Numbered from the stretch's first letter, positions 7,385-17,769 are shown. The stretch is DNA of 64,000 bases from Nocardioides ungokensis (GCF_013466985.1 NZ_CP059164.1:4287001-4351000), one strand, 5' to 3'. The notes: generated by a model from the sequence alone, not told the origin. Made by a program: numbers and translations.

Positions 7385-9926
7385 TCAGTCGGTGACCACC
7401 GCCTTGAGCACGTCCACCCTGGCCGCGGAGCGGGCCGGGCCGATCGCCGCCGCCACCCCGGCGAACGCCGCGAGGAGCACGTAGATCGCCACCTGCAGGG
7501 TCGGGATCGAGATCGCCTTGATCCCCTCGTCCTTCAGGGCCTGCGAGAGCGCCAGCCCGATGCCGATCCCGAGCCCGGCGCCGCTGAGGGCGCCGATCAG
7601 CGAGATCACGGCCGACTCCCAGCGGACCATCGCGCGCACCTGGCTGCGGGTCATCCCGATCGCGCGCAGGAGTCCGAGCTCCCGGGTGCGCTCGAAGACC
7701 GACAGCGCGAGGGTGTTGACGATGCCGAGCAGCGCGATCAGGACGGCCAGCAGGAGCATCACGGTGACGAAGGTGAGCAGCTGGTCGATGAATCCGCTGG
7801 CCTCCTTCTCGAATCCTGCCTGGTCCAGCACCTTGGCGTCCGGGTGCGCGGCCAGCGCGTCCGTGATCGCCGCCTGCACCTGGGCCTGGTCGGCCCCCGG
7901 AGCAAGCGTGACCAGCCCGGTGGAGACCAGCGACGGCCCGGCGAACGCGTTCTGCTCGGCGATGCTCAGGATGTAGTCGTCACCGATCCACCCCTTGCGG
8001 TGTAGATGCCCACCAGTGGAGCTGCTGCTTGCCGCTGGCCGCGAACTCCGCCGGCACCTCGTCACCGACCGACCACGAGTGCCGGTTCGCGACTGCCCGC
8101 GACACCACGACCCCGTCCTTGCCGAGATCCCCGACGGCGCCCTGCGAGACCCCGAGGTTCATGACCTCCTCGGCGTTGGTGGGGTCGACCGCCGAGAAGC
8201 TCGACGACGCACCGGCGAACCGGGCCTCCCCCCAACCGTTCGCCGACACCTGGTCGACGCCCGGCACGGCCCTGACCGCGGCGATCACCGAGGGGCTGAA
8301 GCCGTCGGCCTGGGTGCTGGCGGTCGTGACGAACAGGTCGGCGTTGGTCTGGTCCGAGATGACGTCCCCGAACGACGCCTTGAGCGACGAGGCGAAGACG
8401 CTCATGCTCACGACCAGGGTCAGCCCGACCATCAGCGCCGCGGCCGTCGCCGAGGTACGCCGCGGGTTGCGCACGGCGTTCTGCTCGGCCAGCTCGCCGG
8501 GCAGGCCCCGCATCCGCAGCGGCATCCCGATCACCGTCGACAGCGGACGCACCACGATCGGCAGCGCCACCATCACGCCGACCATCGAGGCCAGCAGGCC
8601 GAGGCCGAACACCTTCATGTCCGCGCCGCCGTACAACGACCACAGCATCGCGCCGGCACCGGCGCCGGCCACGGCCAGGCCGATGACCGCCCGCCGCGCT
8701 GAGGGCTTCTCGGCGCCGGGGGTCGACTCGCGCAGCGCCTCGACGGGCAGCACCTTCGTGGCCCGACGAGCCGGCACGAGCGCCGCGACGACGGTGACCA
8801 GCGTGCCCACCAGCAGCGAGATCCAGATGGTGCTCGGCGCGACCTGCAGCGACGTGCTCGGCAGGCTGAAGCCGACGACGTCCATGAGGACCTTGAGCCC
8901 CTTCGCGACCGCGAGCCCGAGCCCGAGCCCGACGGCGGAGGCCACCGCGCCCAGCACGAGGGCCTCGACCAGCAGGCTGCGGAGCACCTGGCGCCGGGTG
9001 GCGCCGATCGCCCGCAGCAGCGCGATCTCCCGTGCCCGCTGGGTCACGGTCATCGTGAACGTGTTCCAGATGATGAAGGAGCCCACGAAGAGCGCGATGC
9101 CCGCGAAGATCAGGAACAGGACCGAGACGAACTTGAGGTTCTCCTTGATCGCGTCCGAGCTCTCCTGGGCCACGGCCTCGCCGGTCACGGCCTCGGCGCC
9201 GGGTGGCGCGACGGCGTCGAGCCGCTTGGCGAGCTCGGTCTGGCTCACCCCGTCCTCCGCGCTGACGTCGATGGTGTCGAAGTGGCCGGGCGTGCCCAGC
9301 ACCCGCTGTGCCGTCGGGACGTCGAAGTACGCCGACGTGGTGCCGCCGAGGTCCTTCTCGCCGCCGAAGCCCACGGTGCCGACCACGGTGAACTCGCGGG
9401 TCGGCCCCCGGAACAGGACCTCGATGGTGGACCCGAGCGCGATGTGGTGCTGCTCGGCGCTGGTGGCGTCGATGGCGACCTCGTGCGCGCCGTGGGGAGC
9501 GTGGCCGGACAGCAACCCCACGTCGCCGCGGAGCTTCTCGTCGGAGGGCATCGAGTAGCCCATGGTGGGGGCGCCGCCCTTGGTCAGCACGGCCTTGCCG
9601 TCGTTGTCGGTCAGCAGGGCGTAGCCGCTCACGGAGCCCTCGGCCGCGCGCACGCCGTCGACCTTGCGGACGGTCGGGAGCACGGAGGCGGAGATCGGGG
9701 CCCGGCTGGTGCCGACCCCGTCCTGGGCGGTGTACGGCGCCGTGGTGCGGACGACCGCGTCGGTCCCGGAGGAGACCTTGCCGAAGAGCTGGTCGAAGGC
9801 GAGCGCCATCGTGCTGGTGAGGATGAGCGTCCCGGCGAGGAACGCGACCCCGAGCGCGATGGAGGCCGTCGTGAGGACGAGGCGGAGCTTGTGCGCGAAC
9901 ATCCCGCGCAGGGTGGCGGTCAACAT
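7385..9926 (-). CDS. MacB/FtsX-type ABC transporter permease; frameshifted near 8000-8020
   Basis: About 845 residues with two FtsX-type membrane modules. The N-terminus has a membrane helix (LRLVLTTASIALGVAFLAG), an extracellular MacB-like domain, three helices with QRAREIALLRAIGATRRQV, then a second extracellular domain and FERTRELGLLRAIGMTRSQV near the C-terminus. Such proteins couple ATP hydrolysis to export or signalling for peptides, lipids or antibiotics. Two single-base deletions within about 20 bases (near 8002 and 8018) break the frame; restoring them reads LHLVGIYT then KGWIGDDYIL. The ATPase gene ends 5 bases upstream, so the two form an operon. Confidence 0.85.
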
Positions 9927-9931
9927 GGTCC

Positions 9932-10689
9932 TCAGGCCCCCAGGCTCTTCATGTGGTCGAGGATCTCCTCGGCGGTGGCGGCCTGCCGCTCACCGACGAC
10001 CCGGCCGTCGGCGAGGAACAGGATCCGGTCGGCGTAGCTGGCCGCGGTCGGGTCGTGGGTGACCATGACGACGGTCTGGCCCAGCTCGCTGACCGCCCGG
10101 CGCAGGAACCTGAGCAGCTCGAGGCCGGACCTCGAGTCGAGGGCCCCGGTCGGCTCGTCCGCGAAGACGATGTCGGGCCGCGAGGCCAGTGCCCGGGCCG
10201 CGGCCACGCGCTGCTGCTGACCACCCGAGAGCTCCGCCGGCCGGTGCCGGAGCCGGTCCTCCAGCCCGACGGTCGCGACGATCGAGGCCACCCAGTGCTC
10301 GTCGGGGCGGCGCCCGGCGATCCGCATCGGCAGCACGATGTTCTCCGCGGCCGTCATGGTCGGGAGCAGGTTGAAGGACTGGAAAATGAAGCCGATCCGG
10401 TCGCGGCGCAGCAGGGTCAGCGCCTTGTCGTTGAGGCCGGTGGTCTCGGTCTCGCCGAGGTAGACCTCGCCCGAGGTCGGGCGGTCCAGCCCCGCCAGCA
10501 TGTGCAGCAGCGTCGACTTCCCGGACCCCGACGGGCCCATGATCGCGGTGAATGGCCCTGTCCCAGTCCGACGCTGACGTTGTCGAGGGCGGCCACGGCG
10601 GCGTCGCCGGTGCCGTACATCTTGGTGACCGACTCCGCTCGGGCGGCGTGCGTGGTCATCACGCGGGGGGTCCCGGTGGTGAGTGACAT
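9932..10689 (-). CDS. ABC transporter ATP-binding protein (MacB/LolD type); one frameshift
   Basis: About 252 residues. Walker A is GPSGSGKS, the Q-loop is in IFQSFNLLP, the signature is LSGGQQQR, Walker B is IVFADEPTGALD, and the H-loop is VTHDP. This matches the LolD/MacB family that pairs with FtsX-type permeases. One base is missing near 10551, between DNVSVGLGQG and FTAIMGPSG. ATG at 10689 is chosen because CAGGAGCTCAG precedes it; a later ATG at MTTHAARAES would also work. It is divergent from a sensor kinase gene, so the exporter may be regulated by the neighbouring two-component genes. Confidence 0.88.
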
Positions 10690-10891
10690 CTGAGCTCCTG
10701 GGGGTGGGTCGCCCGGTGCGGGCAGCTTTCGTCCAGCACACGCCGATCCCGCTTCCGCTCCCAGAGGGCTGGGCGCACGTCGGCGGAGCCCAGCCGCGGG
10801 GTCGGGGGCGGTCACCCGTGCGGCCAGCCCCACCACCGGGGTTCGGGTCTGCCCCCTCCCCCGTCGCTGCCGGAGCGCGCACACTGCAGGA

Positions 10892-12228
10892 ATGACCCCT
10901 CTGGGACGCCTTCGACGCTCACGGCGCGAGGTGCTCGCGTCGTCGCTGGTCCTGGTCGGGCTCGTCGGGTTCGTGGTCCTCGTCTACGTCGTGGTCGTGG
11001 TGGGCGGCGGCGAGGCCGTCGGCCGGACCTCCTCCCCGCTGGTGTCCCTGTCGGTGCTGGCCACCGCGCTGGTGGCGCTCGGCTTCGACCCCGTGCAGAC
11101 ACGCCTCGAGGCGCTGGCCTCCCGGGTCGTCGCCCCCGAAGGCCAGGTCTCGCGTACGACGCGCTGCGGCAGCTGGCCCAGACGGTCAGCGGCAGCCATG
11201 CGGCGGAGGAGCTGCCCGCCGCATCGCCCACGCTGACCGACGGGACCGGCGCCTGGTCCCAGGTGTGGCTGGTGGTCGGCCACCGGCCGACGCTGGCCGC
11301 GTCCTGGCCGCCGGGTCCGCCCACCCCCGCGGGCGCCGACACCCCGGCCGACACCCTGGCCGACGCCCCAGGACGACGCTCGCTCCCCGTGCGGCACCGC
11401 GGCGACCAGCTCGGCGTGCTCGTGGTGCAGGAGCGGCCGAACCGGCCCCTCACCTCGCTCGAGCAGCGTCTCTTCGCCGACCTCGCCGCCCAGGCCGGCC
11501 TGGTGCTGCGCGGCGCGCGGCTGCGGGCCGAGCTCGCTGCCCGGGCGCGGGAGCTGTCCCGGCGGGCCGACGAGCTGCGCGGCTCCCTCCAACGGCTGGT
11601 CGACGTCCAGGACGACAAGCGCCGGTTGCTGGAGCGCGACATCCACGACGGCGCCCAGCAGCACCTGGTCGCGTTGGCGGTCAACCTCCGCCTCGCGGAG
11701 ACCCTGGCCCCCCAGGCTCCCGAGCGCTCTCGACGGCTGCTGGTGGCGCAGCACGGGGCGTCGATGGCGGCCATCGACGCGCTCTCCCAGCTCTCCCGCG
11801 GCATCTACCCGCCCCTGCTCGCAGACGCGGGCCTGGAGGCCGCCCTCCGCGCGGCGACCGCCGCCGGCCCCACGTCGGTCGAGGTCGTCACCCGGAACGT
11901 CGCACGCTACGACCGCACGATCGAGGCCGCGGCCTACTTCGCGTGCCTCGAGGCGTTGCAGAACGCCGCCAAGCATGCGGGCGCGCGCGCCATCCGGGTG
12001 GTGCTCGAGGGCAGCAGCCACTCGCTCACGTGCACGGTCGAGGATGACGGCACCGGGTTCGACACGGCGACCGCCGACACCGGCCGCGGCCTGGCCAACA
12101 TGCGGGACCGGGTCGAGTCCGTCGGCGGCACGCTCGCGGTCCGCGCCGTTCCCGGGGCGGGCACCCGGGTCCGGTTCGAGCTGCCCCCGGTGGCCCGCGA
12201 CGTCGAGCCGTCGAGCCCGGAGAGCTGA
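10892..12228 (+). CDS. Sensor histidine kinase, NarL/LiaS-like (HisKA_3); one frameshift
   Basis: About 445 residues. Two N-terminal membrane helices are followed by a GAF-like region (WSQVWLVVGHRPTLAASW onward), a coiled coil, and a HisKA_3 dimerisation domain with phospho-acceptor His in LLERDIHDGAQQHL. The ATPase domain has EALQNAAKHAGA, DDGTGFD and GRGLANMRDR. One base is missing near 11153, after VVAPEGQVS; the protein continues with YDALRQLAQ. The stop is one base before the next start, so it is coupled to the degenerate kinase. A response regulator for it is probably the LuxR-type gene at 14696-15376. Confidence 0.87.
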
Positions 12229-12229
12229 G

Positions 12230-14275
12230 ATGCTCGCCAGGATCGCGTGGGGGATGGCGGGGGCGACGCTCGTCCTCGTCGTCGTCGACGCAGTGCTGAC
12301 CGCGCAGTACCGCTCGCTGACCTCGGAGGCGGCGGTGGCGGTCCACGGCTTCCCCTTCGTCGACGGCGCGGTGCTGGGGTGTGCCGTGATGGGCGCGATC
12401 GTCATCAGCCGCTACGAGCGGCACGTGATCGGCTGGCTGCTCACCCTCATCGGCACGACGACCGCGATCTCGCTGGTGACCGAGGCCTGGGCCGTCTGGG
12501 TGATCGACGAGGACGGGCCCGGCACCCGCGCGGTCGGGGGCTGGGCCGCCTGGGTGTCGACGCTCCTCGGCGGGCAGCTCGCGATCGCCGGCCTCGCCCT
12601 GCTCTTCCTCCTGGCACCCGACGGGCGGCTCCTCTCGCGGCGCTGGAGGTACGCCGTGGTGGTCCTCGCGCTCGGGGAGCTGTCCTGCGTGACCGCGCTG
12701 CTCACCATCGACCCGACCACGTTCCAGGTCAGCACCACGTCCGACGCGGTCGGCGCCCTGCAGAGCGTGCTGTTCTCGGTGGGGTTCCTCCTCATCACCG
12801 GGGTGCTGATCGCGGCCCTGGTCTCGATGCTGGTCCGGCTGCACCGCAGCCGTGGTGAGGCACGCCAGCAGGTGCGACTGATCGCGCTGGCCGCTGCGGG
12901 CATGTGCGTGGGGCTCGTGGTGCTGGCCGTCGTCACGGGGGTCAACGGCGGCCAGCAGACCTGGGCGGCATCGCTGCCGCTCTTCGTCTCCTACCTCCTG
13001 CTGCCGATCCTGCTGGCCGTGGCGGTGCTGCGCTACCGCCTCTACGACATCGAGGTGATCATCAACCGGACGGTGGTGCTCGCCGTCGGCACCGCCTTCG
13101 CCGCGGTCGGCTACACCACGCTGGTGGTGGTCGTGGGCAAGCTCGTCGACCGGCAGACCAGCGGCTACTGGCTCTCGCTGTCCGCCACCGCGCTGGTGGC
13201 CCTGGCCTTCCAGCCGCTGCGCCGGCGCGTCGTCCACCTCGCGAACCGGCTCGCCTACGGCTCGCGGGCCCAGCCCTACCGGGAGCTGTCCGACTTCAGC
13301 AAGCGGCTCGGCGAGACCCCGTCGCCCGAGACCCTGCTGCCGGTGGTCGCAGCCGCCGCGGGCCAGGCGCTGTCCGCCCGACGCGTGACGGTCCGGCTCG
13401 ACGTCCCCGGTGCACCCGCGTCGACGGCGGTCTGGGAGCGGGGCGGCCTGACCGGGCTCACCTCGCACATCGCCCGCGTGCGCACCGGCGGCGCCGCACT
13501 CGGCAGCATCGAGGTGGAGATCCCGAAGGGCCGTCACCTCCGCCCCTCCGACCGGCGCCTGCTCGAAGCGCTGGCCGACCAGGCCGCGGTCGCCTTCCGC
13601 AACGCCGCCCTGGAGACCCAGCTGGCGGGCCAGGTGGCCGAGCTCGACCGGACCGCCCGGGAGCTCGGCGAGGCCCGGGCCCGGATCATCGAGGCGGACG
13701 ACACGGTGCGGCGCACGCTGGAGACGGCGATCTCGCGGGAGGTCCTGCCCCACCTGGTCGAGGTCGCCGGGGAGCTCGCCGTCGTGGCCGACGCGGGCGA
13801 CGCACCGGTCGAGGCCGGTCGCATCGCCGGCCTGGTGGCGGGGGTCAACGCGGCCCTCGAGTCGCTGCGGGACCTCACCCGGGGTGTGTTCCCGACCCAG
13901 CTGGAGCGGTCCGGGCTCGGCCCGGCGCTGCGTTCGCTCGTGGCGCGAAGTGGGCTGCCGACGACGCTCGACGTGGATCCCGCCGTCGACGGCAGGCGGT
14001 TCAGCCCCCGGGTCGAGGCAGCCCTCTACTTCTGCTGCGCGGAGGCCCTGCGCGGCGACCCCGGCCCGGCCACGATCGACCTCGTGATCGCCGGCGAGGA
14101 CCTGGTCCTGCACATCGGAGGCTCCGGGTCAGGGCGCGTCGGCGTCCAGGGGATCGTGGACCGTGCCGCCGCCGTCGGCGGCTCGCTGGTCGTCCGCGAC
14201 GGGAGCCTGACGCTCGAGGTCCCGGTCGGCCTCGGAGACCTTCCCGTGCCGGCCGGCGCCGGCCCACACGGCTGA
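12230..14275 (+). CDS. Membrane sensor protein with degenerate histidine-kinase domains
   Basis: 681 residues. About eight to ten membrane helices fill residues 1-300, then comes a GAF-like domain (about 350-460), then a region aligned with HisKA_3. Where the canonical H-box RRRIERDLHDGAQQ would be, the sequence is VRRTLETAISREVLPHL (from Val493): the His-Asp-Gly-Ala-Gln core is absent. The ATPase region also lacks the N-box Asn (AEALRGDPG) and the DxGxG loop (HIGGSGSG). I infer a pseudokinase that binds or tunes the adjacent active kinase rather than phosphorylating. The start follows the upstream stop by one base. The C-terminus overlaps the convergent response regulator by 147 bases. Confidence 0.82.
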   Translation: MLARIAWGMAGATLVLVVVDAVLTAQYRSLTSEAAVAVHGFPFVDGAVLGCAVMGAIVISRYERHVIGWLLTLIGTTTAISLVTEAWAVWVIDEDGPGTRAVGGWAAWVSTLLGGQLAIAGLALLFLLAPDGRLLSRRWRYAVVVLALGELSCVTALLTIDPTTFQVSTTSDAVGALQSVLFSVGFLLITGVLIAALVSMLVRLHRSRGEARQQVRLIALAAAGMCVGLVVLAVVTGVNGGQQTWAASLPLFVSYLLLPILLAVAVLRYRLYDIEVIINRTVVLAVGTAFAAVGYTTLVVVVGKLVDRQTSGYWLSLSATALVALAFQPLRRRVVHLANRLAYGSRAQPYRELSDFSKRLGETPSPETLLPVVAAAAGQALSARRVTVRLDVPGAPASTAVWERGGLTGLTSHIARVRTGGAALGSIEVEIPKGRHLRPSDRRLLEALADQAAVAFRNAALETQLAGQVAELDRTARELGEARARIIEADDTVRRTLETAISREVLPHLVEVAGELAVVADAGDAPVEAGRIAGLVAGVNAALESLRDLTRGVFPTQLERSGLGPALRSLVARSGLPTTLDVDPAVDGRRFSPRVEAALYFCCAEALRGDPGPATIDLVIAGEDLVLHIGGSGSGRVGVQGIVDRAAAVGGSLVVRDGSLTLEVPVGLGDLPVPAGAGPHG

Positions 14276-14611
14276 CAGCCGGTCCGGCCCGAACGCCCGC
14301 TTGGCGACGTACGCCGTGGCGCCGCAGCCCAGCAGGTCCACCTGGTCCTCGTCGTAGGTGGACAGGAGCACGACCACCGGGCCGCCCGGGTCGGCGACGA
14401 GCCGACGCGTGGCCTCCACCCCGTCGATGCCGGGCAGGTGCACGTCCATCAGGACCAGGTCCGGGCGAAGCTCCGCGGCCACGGCTAGCGACTCCTCGCC
14501 GCTGGTGGCGGACCCGACGACGACGAACCCGTCGGTCTCGGCGACCACCGCGGCCATGGCGAGCAGGAACGGCTCCTGGTCGTCCACGATCACGACGCGA
14601 ACCTCTGCCAC
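14129..14611 (-). CDS. Response regulator, receiver domain only
   Basis: About 160 residues, of which the first 115 form a receiver domain: VIVDDQEPFLL, phospho-acceptor Asp in LVLMDVHLPGIDG, switch LLSTYDE, lysine in AYVAKRAF. No DNA-binding domain follows. The C-terminal 49 residues are antisense to the degenerate kinase and may be extended by the lack of stops in GC-rich DNA. The GTG at 14611 is chosen because AGGAGG lies 8 bases upstream; the GTG at 14620 would overlap that site. It is probably a partner of the kinase pair, and its relation to the LuxR-type regulator upstream on the same strand is unclear. Confidence 0.8.
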   Translation of the reverse strand: MAEVRVVIVDDQEPFLLAMAAVVAETDGFVVVGSATSGEESLAVAAELRPDLVLMDVHLPGIDGVEATRRLVADPGGPVVVLLSTYDEDQVDLLGCGATAYVAKRAFGPDRLSAVWAGAGRHGKVSEADRDLERQAPVADDQRAADGGGTVHDPLDADAP

Positions 14612-14695
14612 CGGCGACACCTCCTGACCGACATCGTCGCGATCAGACGCCCCCGCCGACAGGGTGCTGACCGCCCGGGCGCGGGCGGGTTTCCC

Positions 14696-15376
14696 TCACC
14701 GGGCCGCCGGGCCACCGGTCGCCTCGAGGAACGCCAGCACGGCCATCACCCGACGGTTGGTCTCGGCCTCGTGGACCAGGTCGAGCTTCTGGAACACCGC
14801 GCCGACGTGCTTCTCGACCGCGCGCTCGCTCATGAAGAGCGCCTTGGCCGTCGCGGCGTTGCTCCGGCCGGTGGCCAGCTCGCGGAGCACCTCCATCTCG
14901 CGGGAGGTGAGCCCGGCGAGGGCCGAGCTCGGCTCAAGGCTGCGTCGCGCCACCAGGCCCTCCACGACCTTGGGGTCGAGCGCCGACCCGCCCCGCGCCA
15001 CGTCGTCCAGCGCCCGGACGAGCTCGTCGACCTGGCTCACCCGCTCCTTCAGCAGATAGCCCAGCCCGGCAACGCCGTCGGAGAGGAGCTCGAAGGCGTA
15101 GTCCTCCTCGACGTACTGCGAGAGCACCACGACCCCGGTCCCGGGGAACTCGGCGCGGATCCGCTTCGCGGCCTCGATGCCCTCCGTGGTGAAGCTGGGG
15201 GGCATCCGGATGTCGGTCAGCACCGCGTCGGGCCGGTGCTCGGCGACCGCGCGGTGGAGCGCGTCGGGAGCGGCCACCGTCTCGACGAGGTCGACACCCG
15301 TGGCCTCCGTGAGCAGCCCCGCCACCCCCTCGCGGACGAGGTAGTTGTCGTCCGCGAAGACGACCCTCACCACCAT
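14696..15376 (-). CDS. NarL/LuxR-family response regulator
   Basis: 226 residues. The receiver domain has VVFADDNYLVREG, phospho-acceptor Asp in AVLTDIRMPP, and LSQYVEEDY; the C-terminal LuxR helix-turn-helix has LTSREMEVLRELATGRSN and SERAVEKHVGAVFQKL. ATG at 15376 has GAGG upstream. This regulator is the most likely DNA-binding output of the HisKA_3 kinase at 10892-12228. It is divergent from the M1 peptidase. Confidence 0.92.
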   Translation of the reverse strand: MVVRVVFADDNYLVREGVAGLLTEATGVDLVETVAAPDALHRAVAEHRPDAVLTDIRMPPSFTTEGIEAAKRIRAEFPGTGVVVLSQYVEEDYAFELLSDGVAGLGYLLKERVSQVDELVRALDDVARGGSALDPKVVEGLVARRSLEPSSALAGLTSREMEVLRELATGRSNAATAKALFMSERAVEKHVGAVFQKLDLVHEAETNRRVMAVLAFLEATGGPAAR

Positions 15377-15461
15377 GGACCTCACTGTAGGCCCGCCGGA
15401 CCGGGCGCGGGCGCGCGTAGGGTCGGAGCCGATCGTCGACGTCACCACGAGGGAGCCCCAC

Positions 15462-16853
15462 ATGTCGAAGCCGAACCCCGTCCGCGCAGCCGCCGTCACC
15501 CTCGCCGGGATCGGCCTCGCGGCTGGCGCGCTGACCGCCGTCGCACCCCCGGCGAGCGCCCGGACGCAGGCCCCCGACACGCTCTTCCCCGGCCAGGGCA
15601 ACCCCGGGTACGACGTGCGCAGCTACGACGTCTCGCTCGGCTACGCGCCCGCCACCAACCACCTCCGGGCCGTCGCCACCATCCGGGCGCGGGCCGAGCA
15701 CGCCCTGGCGTCGTACCACCTCGACCTGCAGGGGATGCACGTCCGCGCGATCACCGTCGACGGCCGGCCGGCCACCTGGAAGCGGCACGGCCACGAGCTG
15801 GTCGTCACGCCCCGGAGGAAGGTGCGGGGTCCCTTCACCACGACGGTGCGCTATGCCGGCACTCCCAAGGAGCACACCGACCCCGACGGCTCGACCGAGG
15901 GCTGGGTGCGCACGCACGACGGTGCAACCGCGCTGGGCGAGCCCGTCGGCACCATGACCTGGCTGCCGTCGAACAACACGCCCGGCGACAAGGCGCGATA
16001 CACGTTCCGGGTCACGGCGCCGAGCACCGTGCAGGTCGCGGCCAACGGCGACCTGGCCGAGCGGGTCCGGCGCGGGCCCGACACGACCTGGGTGTGGCGG
16101 GAGAAGGACCCGATGTCGACCTACCTCGCGACGGTCGCCATCGGCCGGTTCGACGTGCACCGCTCGTCGACGAGGTCGGTCACCGGCCGGACCATCCCGA
16201 TCTGGTCCTTCACCGACCCGACCACCTCGTCCGCGAGCCGGGCGCGGGCCCTGCTCCCCCGGGTGATCCGCTTCGAGGAGAAGCGCTTCGGCGCCTACCC
16301 GTTCACGTCGGCGGGCATGATCGTCGACGACGCCAAGGTGGGCTACGCCCTCGAGACCCAGACGCGGCCGTTCTACCCGGGCGGCGTCGACACCCCGACG
16401 CTCGTGCACGAGACGGCGCACCAGTGGTACGGCGACTCGGTCACGCTGCGCGACTGGCACGACATCTGGCTGGCCGAGGGCTTCGCGACGTACACCGAGT
16501 GGCTCTGGGGCGCGGCCCACGGCGGCCACACGCCGGCCCAGCGCTTCGACAGCCTCTACGCCAAGCCCGCCGACAACGCCCTGTGGCACCCCGCGCCGAC
16601 CGAGTTCACCGACCCGGCCGACCTCTTCGGGAGCCCGGAGTACAACCGAGGCGCGATGACCCTGCAGGTGCTGCGCGAGCGGGTGGGCAGCAAGGACTTC
16701 TTCGCGATCCTGCGGGCCTGGGCGCGGGCACACCGGCACGGCAACGTGCGCACCGCCCAGTTCGTCGCGCTGGCCGAGCGCATCTCCGGCGACGACCTCG
16801 GCGGCCTGTTCTCCGACTGGCTCCGGCAGGACGGGAAGCCCGCAGGCTACTGA
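15462..16853 (+). CDS. Secreted M1-family (aminopeptidase-like) metallopeptidase
   Basis: 463 residues. An N-terminal signal peptide of about 33 residues ends near ASA-RTQ. A beta-rich domain precedes the catalytic domain with the zinc motif HETAH (His316, Glu317, His320) and the third ligand Glu339 in LAEGF. The usual GAMEN exopeptidase motif is replaced by GYALETQT, so substrate preference may differ. The protein is shorter than full aminopeptidase N (about 850) and lacks the C-terminal ERAP-like domain, like other short actinobacterial M1 proteins. ATG at 15462 is chosen because the signal peptide starts there. Confidence 0.9.
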   Translation: MSKPNPVRAAAVTLAGIGLAAGALTAVAPPASARTQAPDTLFPGQGNPGYDVRSYDVSLGYAPATNHLRAVATIRARAEHALASYHLDLQGMHVRAITVDGRPATWKRHGHELVVTPRRKVRGPFTTTVRYAGTPKEHTDPDGSTEGWVRTHDGATALGEPVGTMTWLPSNNTPGDKARYTFRVTAPSTVQVAANGDLAERVRRGPDTTWVWREKDPMSTYLATVAIGRFDVHRSSTRSVTGRTIPIWSFTDPTTSSASRARALLPRVIRFEEKRFGAYPFTSAGMIVDDAKVGYALETQTRPFYPGGVDTPTLVHETAHQWYGDSVTLRDWHDIWLAEGFATYTEWLWGAAHGGHTPAQRFDSLYAKPADNALWHPAPTEFTDPADLFGSPEYNRGAMTLQVLRERVGSKDFFAILRAWARAHRHGNVRTAQFVALAERISGDDLGGLFSDWLRQDGKPAGY

Positions 16854-16871
16854 GGCGGTCCACCCGGGCGC

Positions 16872-17753
16872 TCAGCCGGTGCCGAGCCGCCAGGACCGCA
16901 CCCGGTGCTCCCAGCCGGCCTTGGTCTTCAGGTCCGCACAGCTCTGCCGCCGGGGCTCGATGAGGATCCGCTCGATCTCGACGGAGTAGTCGGCGCCACC
17001 GACGCGCAGGACCACGGTGTCGCCGTCCACGGAGAGGGTCTCGGCAGGTGCCGCGTCGTCGAGGTCGAGCTCGACGCGGAGGTGGAGCTCGGCGACCTGG
17101 ACCGCGGGCGGCCGGCCCGCGCGGCCGCGGGCGTGGTCCAGCGGCAGCCGGCCGGCCTCGAGCTCCTTGCACGCCGCGACCGCGGAGCCGGCGTCGAGAC
17201 GCCCCAGCGCCAGCCCGCTCGGCAGCGCCAGCAGCGTCCCGGCGAACCGGTGCCCGCCGAGGTGGGTCGTCTCCCAGGTCTCGTCCGGCCACCGGGCGGA
17301 CAGGGCGGCCGCGATCGGGCGGCCGGCCTCCGCACAGCACCGGTCCCGGCGGCCGTTGGTGCAGACCAGCCACAGCGGCCCCTCATGCACCGGGAGGTCG
17401 GGACGCCCGGCGCGCAGCGCGGCCACGTCGAGGTCGAGGACGTCGTGGACGTCGTCGAGCGTCGTCGCCCAGACACGCGGGGATCCCTCGCGGTCTGCGC
17501 CGAGGTGGGCGGCGAAGACACCGACGCCCGGCCTCGAGACCCCGCCGTGGCGGCGCACCAGCTGGACGCGGACCCCGTCGAGGCCGTCGAGGAAGGCGCG
17601 CACCTCCTCGGGCAGCCGGCTCTCGGCGACGGCCTTGCGCCCCCAGGGGCCGACGTCCTCCACGAACAGCCACACGGCGTCCTCGGGCGCGGTGCCCGCC
17701 ATCGGCTCGGCGTCGGCGAGGCTGGCGGCGGCACAGCGGAACTCCTCGGTCAC
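16872..17753 (-). CDS. Sucrase/ferredoxin-like family protein
   Basis: 293 residues of the Suc_Fer-like family, a thioredoxin-like fold that may bind a [2Fe-2S] cluster. Cysteines fit the family: FRCAAAS near the start and CTNGRRDRCC in the centre, followed by HLGGHRFAGTLLALPSGLALGRL. The function in bacteria is not established. The GTG start at 17753 begins VTEEFRC. It lies convergent to the M1 peptidase and directly downstream of the AAA-LuxR regulator on the same strand. Confidence 0.85.
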   Translation of the reverse strand: MTEEFRCAAASLADAEPMAGTAPEDAVWLFVEDVGPWGRKAVAESRLPEEVRAFLDGLDGVRVQLVRRHGGVSRPGVGVFAAHLGADREGSPRVWATTLDDVHDVLDLDVAALRAGRPDLPVHEGPLWLVCTNGRRDRCCAEAGRPIAAALSARWPDETWETTHLGGHRFAGTLLALPSGLALGRLDAGSAVAACKELEAGRLPLDHARGRAGRPPAVQVAELHLRVELDLDDAAPAETLSVDGDTVVLRVGGADYSVEIERILIEPRRQSCADLKTKAGWEHRVRSWRLGTG

Positions 17754-17769
17754 GCTGCGATTGTGCCCG

